Origin: Ralstonia sp. SET104
GTDB taxonomy: Bacteria; Pseudomonadota; Gammaproteobacteria; Burkholderiales; Burkholderiaceae
Reading direction: 5' to 3'
Length of the DNA: 64,000 nucleotides
NCBI RefSeq assembly: GCF_003851545.1
Contig: NZ_BHVX01000019.1
Span: forward strand, 20,348 to 84,347
The notes beneath the pieces were generated by a model. The model was not told the origin of the DNA, ran no database searches, and was given only the letters and a program-made list of their open reading frames with translations. Below are positions 62,381 through 64,000 of the stretch, in pieces (positions within the stretch are counted from its first letter, which is position 1; each line of letters starts with the position of its first letter). Made by a program: the position numbers and the translations under genes.

Positions 62381-63130
62381 ATGGGGCTTCCCCGTTTTTT
62401 CATCGACACACCGCTTGGCCCCCACACCACCGTCACGCTGCCCGAGGCCGTGACGCGGCACATCCACGTACTGCGTCTGACCGTTGGCGATGAGGTTTGC
62501 CTGTTCGATGGTTCGGGCCACGAGTTCCGCGCGCGGCTCGACGCCATCAACAAACGCGATGCCACCGCCAGCCTTGCTGATAGCACGCAGCCCGATACCG
62601 AGGCGCGCTACGCCATCACGCTCGCGCAGGGCATTGCCGGCGGTGACAAGATGGATTGGCTGATCGAGAAAGCCGTTGAACTGGGCGTACACGCCGTTGC
62701 GCCGCTGCAAACCGAACGCGGCGTGGTGCGCCTCTCGGGCGAGCGTGCCACCAAGCGCGTGCAGCATTGGCAAGCACTCGTGCAAGCTGCCTGCGAGCAA
62801 TGCGGCCGCGCACGCGTGCCGGCTGTCGCGCCAGTCACCACACTGCGCGACTGGCTGGCCGCCGCCAAGTCCACAGCCGCGCCGCGCGTGTTGCTGTCGC
62901 CGCGCGGCACACAATCGCTCACGCAATGGGCGGTGCAATCGCGCACGCGCATCGAGGGCAGCGGCATCGTCCTGCTGATCGGCCCCGAAGGCGGTCTCTC
63001 CCCCGAAGAAGAAGCGCTTGCCGACGCCGCAGGTTTCTTACCACTGACACTCGGACGACGTATTCTGAGAACGGAATCGGCAGCGCTTGTTGCCGTGTCC
63101 GCGCTGCACGCCGTGCTCGGCGAGTTCTGA
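62381..63130 (+). CDS. rsmE: 16S rRNA (uracil-1498-N3)-methyltransferase RsmE
   Basis: A 249-residue SPOUT methyltransferase. The N-terminal PUA-like part reads MGLPRFFIDTPLG and HIHVLRLTVGDEV; the knot motif is LLIGPEGGLSPEEEALADAAG near 208-228, followed by LGRRILRTESAALVAVSAL. It methylates U1498 of 16S rRNA. ATG 62381 is chosen for the family start. Confidence 0.95.
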   Translation: MGLPRFFIDTPLGPHTTVTLPEAVTRHIHVLRLTVGDEVCLFDGSGHEFRARLDAINKRDATASLADSTQPDTEARYAITLAQGIAGGDKMDWLIEKAVELGVHAVAPLQTERGVVRLSGERATKRVQHWQALVQAACEQCGRARVPAVAPVTTLRDWLAAAKSTAAPRVLLSPRGTQSLTQWAVQSRTRIEGSGIVLLIGPEGGLSPEEEALADAAGFLPLTLGRRILRTESAALVAVSALHAVLGEF

Positions 63131-63212
63131 ATTCTGACGACGAAACACTGACCGTTTGATCCCACCGGCGGGGCTCACCCCCTTTCCCGCCACTGACCAA
63201 AGGAGCTTCATC

Positions 63213-63812
63213 ATGGGTCTACTCGATTCGATTCTCGGCGGCGGCAATGACGCCAGTGGCGCGCAATCGTCCTTGCTGGGTAACAAGAAGGTGCTGCTGG
63301 CCGTGGGCGTGCTGGCCTACCTGGCGATGAAACACAAGTCGCAAGGCACCGGCGATGCGGCTGCGCCCCAGGGGCAGGAAGATCAGGGCGGTGGCCTGTT
63401 CGGTTCGCTGGGGGGCCTTCTGGGCGCGGCCGGCGGTGCCGGCGCGCTGGGCGGCTTGCTCGGGGGTGCAGGCGGCGCTGGTGGCCTTGGCGGTCTGCTC
63501 GGCGGCTTGCTGGGCGGCGGCAGCGGCAACGCAGATCAGGCTGCGGCGGGAGGCCTCGGGCCGCTGCAGCAGATTCTGGAGCAAGCCGGTCTGGGCGAAC
63601 AGGTCAAATCTTGGATCGGCAACGGCCCGAACCTGCCGGTGTCGGGTGAGCAGATTACCCAGGCGCTGAGCGGAACGGGCGCGCTGGAGGAAGTCTCGAA
63701 ACTGGCCGCCAACTTCGGCATCAACGAGGGCGACCTCGCCAGCCAGCTCGCTGAAGGGCTGCCCGAAGCGGTCAATCACCTCACGCCGCAGGGTACAGTG
63801 CCGGCAGCCTGA
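63213..63812 (+). CDS. YidB/DUF937-family protein with Gly-rich repeats
   Basis: 199 residues starting MGLLDSILGG. A short hydrophobic stretch (VLLAVGVLAYLAMKH) is followed by a Gly/Leu-rich low-complexity region of GGLLGG-type repeats (about 55-105). The conserved DUF937/YidB C-terminal domain comes next (GPLQQILEQAGLGEQVKSWIG, PVSGEQITQALSGTG). The function of the family is unknown. ATG 63213 has AAAGGAG nearby and fits the family start. Confidence 0.85.
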   Translation: MGLLDSILGGGNDASGAQSSLLGNKKVLLAVGVLAYLAMKHKSQGTGDAAAPQGQEDQGGGLFGSLGGLLGAAGGAGALGGLLGGAGGAGGLGGLLGGLLGGGSGNADQAAAGGLGPLQQILEQAGLGEQVKSWIGNGPNLPVSGEQITQALSGTGALEEVSKLAANFGINEGDLASQLAEGLPEAVNHLTPQGTVPAA

Positions 63813-63859
63813 CCCTCGTCACCGCACAGGAAAAGAGCCCGCATTTGCGGTAATGCCGT

Positions 63860-64000
63860 TCAGTTAAGGTCTTTCCGAAGATATCGAAGGGCATAACGAG
63901 CAGGACGGGACTTGACGGTCCGATCGCATTTGCGGTTGGGCCGTTTTACGTTGATCAGCAGCTTGAGGTGCTCCCGCAGCCGTTTGAGAACGGCGGGAAG
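63860..64000 (-). CDS. C-terminal end of a probable IS4-type transposase (partial)
   Basis: On the minus strand the frame enters from beyond the window edge and ends at 63860, giving 46 residues (LKRLREHLKLLINVKRPNRK, RPARYALRYLRKDLN). The basic, Pro/Arg-rich ending resembles C-termini of IS4-family transposases. Most of the gene is outside the window, so identity is tentative. The stretch 63813-63859 to its left would include the insertion sequence end. Confidence 0.4.
   Translation of the reverse strand, partial: LPAVLKRLREHLKLLINVKRPNRKCDRTVKSRPARYALRYLRKDLN

Overview
The window reads as a chromosomal segment of a betaproteobacterium of the Burkholderiaceae, most likely Ralstonia (R. pickettii/insidiosa/mannitolilytica type). 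The main reason is a complete phcB-phcS-phcR-phcQ quorum-sensing operon, the hallmark of Ralstonia and its relative Cupriavidus. Supporting reasons are the high-GC codon use and the housekeeping order fur / bamE-dapB-leuS-lptE-holA-proA. No coordinates outside the window and no database search were available; identities rest on motifs and remembered families.

Left part (1-19642): an FMN-binding glutamate synthase-like gene (minus strand) has been cut in two by an island of about 18 kb. Its N-terminal part is at 18403-19642 and its C-terminal part at 61-425. Both junctions carry the same 6 bp (CCAGCG at 420-425 and 18403-18408), and removing the island restores the reading frame across the family's FALGCIQ motif. 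At one end the island carries a recombinase trio resembling Gamma-Mobile-Trio (GmtY, GmtZ, GmtX). Its cargo is antiphage: Hachiman (hamA-hamB), a 1990-residue DUF4011-helicase-Vsr-DUF3320 protein (Hhe type), a helicase remnant, and an XRE regulator divergent from an unusual HAD-like protein, with twin palindromic operators between them.

Next (19879-23493) is a four-gene minus-strand operon: desaturase, 2OG-Fe(II) amino-acid-type dioxygenase, EamA exporter, and an AlaX-type tRNA editing protein. It looks like production, export and self-protection for a modified amino acid. Then come mnmA and a NUDIX gene, followed by the proton-translocating transhydrogenase genes with panD lying between the two alpha-subunit genes.

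Middle (29280-35937): a response regulator, a 654-bp intergenic stretch and phcBSRQ (autoinducer synthesis and its phosphorelay). Housekeeping genes follow (35972-47031): rlmL, hemJ-like, proA, holA, lptE, leuS, dapB, bamE, fur and a LysR regulator, then gap and tkt.

Right part (50505-61794): a ten-gene sugar operon under a divergent LysR regulator. It encodes a porin, an arabinose-type ABC importer (AraF, AraG, AraH) and the oxidative De Ley-Doudoroff galactose enzymes: SDR dehydrogenase, lactonase, mutarotase, DgoD, DgoK and DgoA. It would deliver pyruvate and glyceraldehyde 3-phosphate to the nearby gap and tkt products. The importer ATPase gene araG is broken by a frameshift inside a (CG)n run. 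The window ends with a VOC protein, rsmE, a YidB-like protein and the tail of a probable IS4-type transposase.
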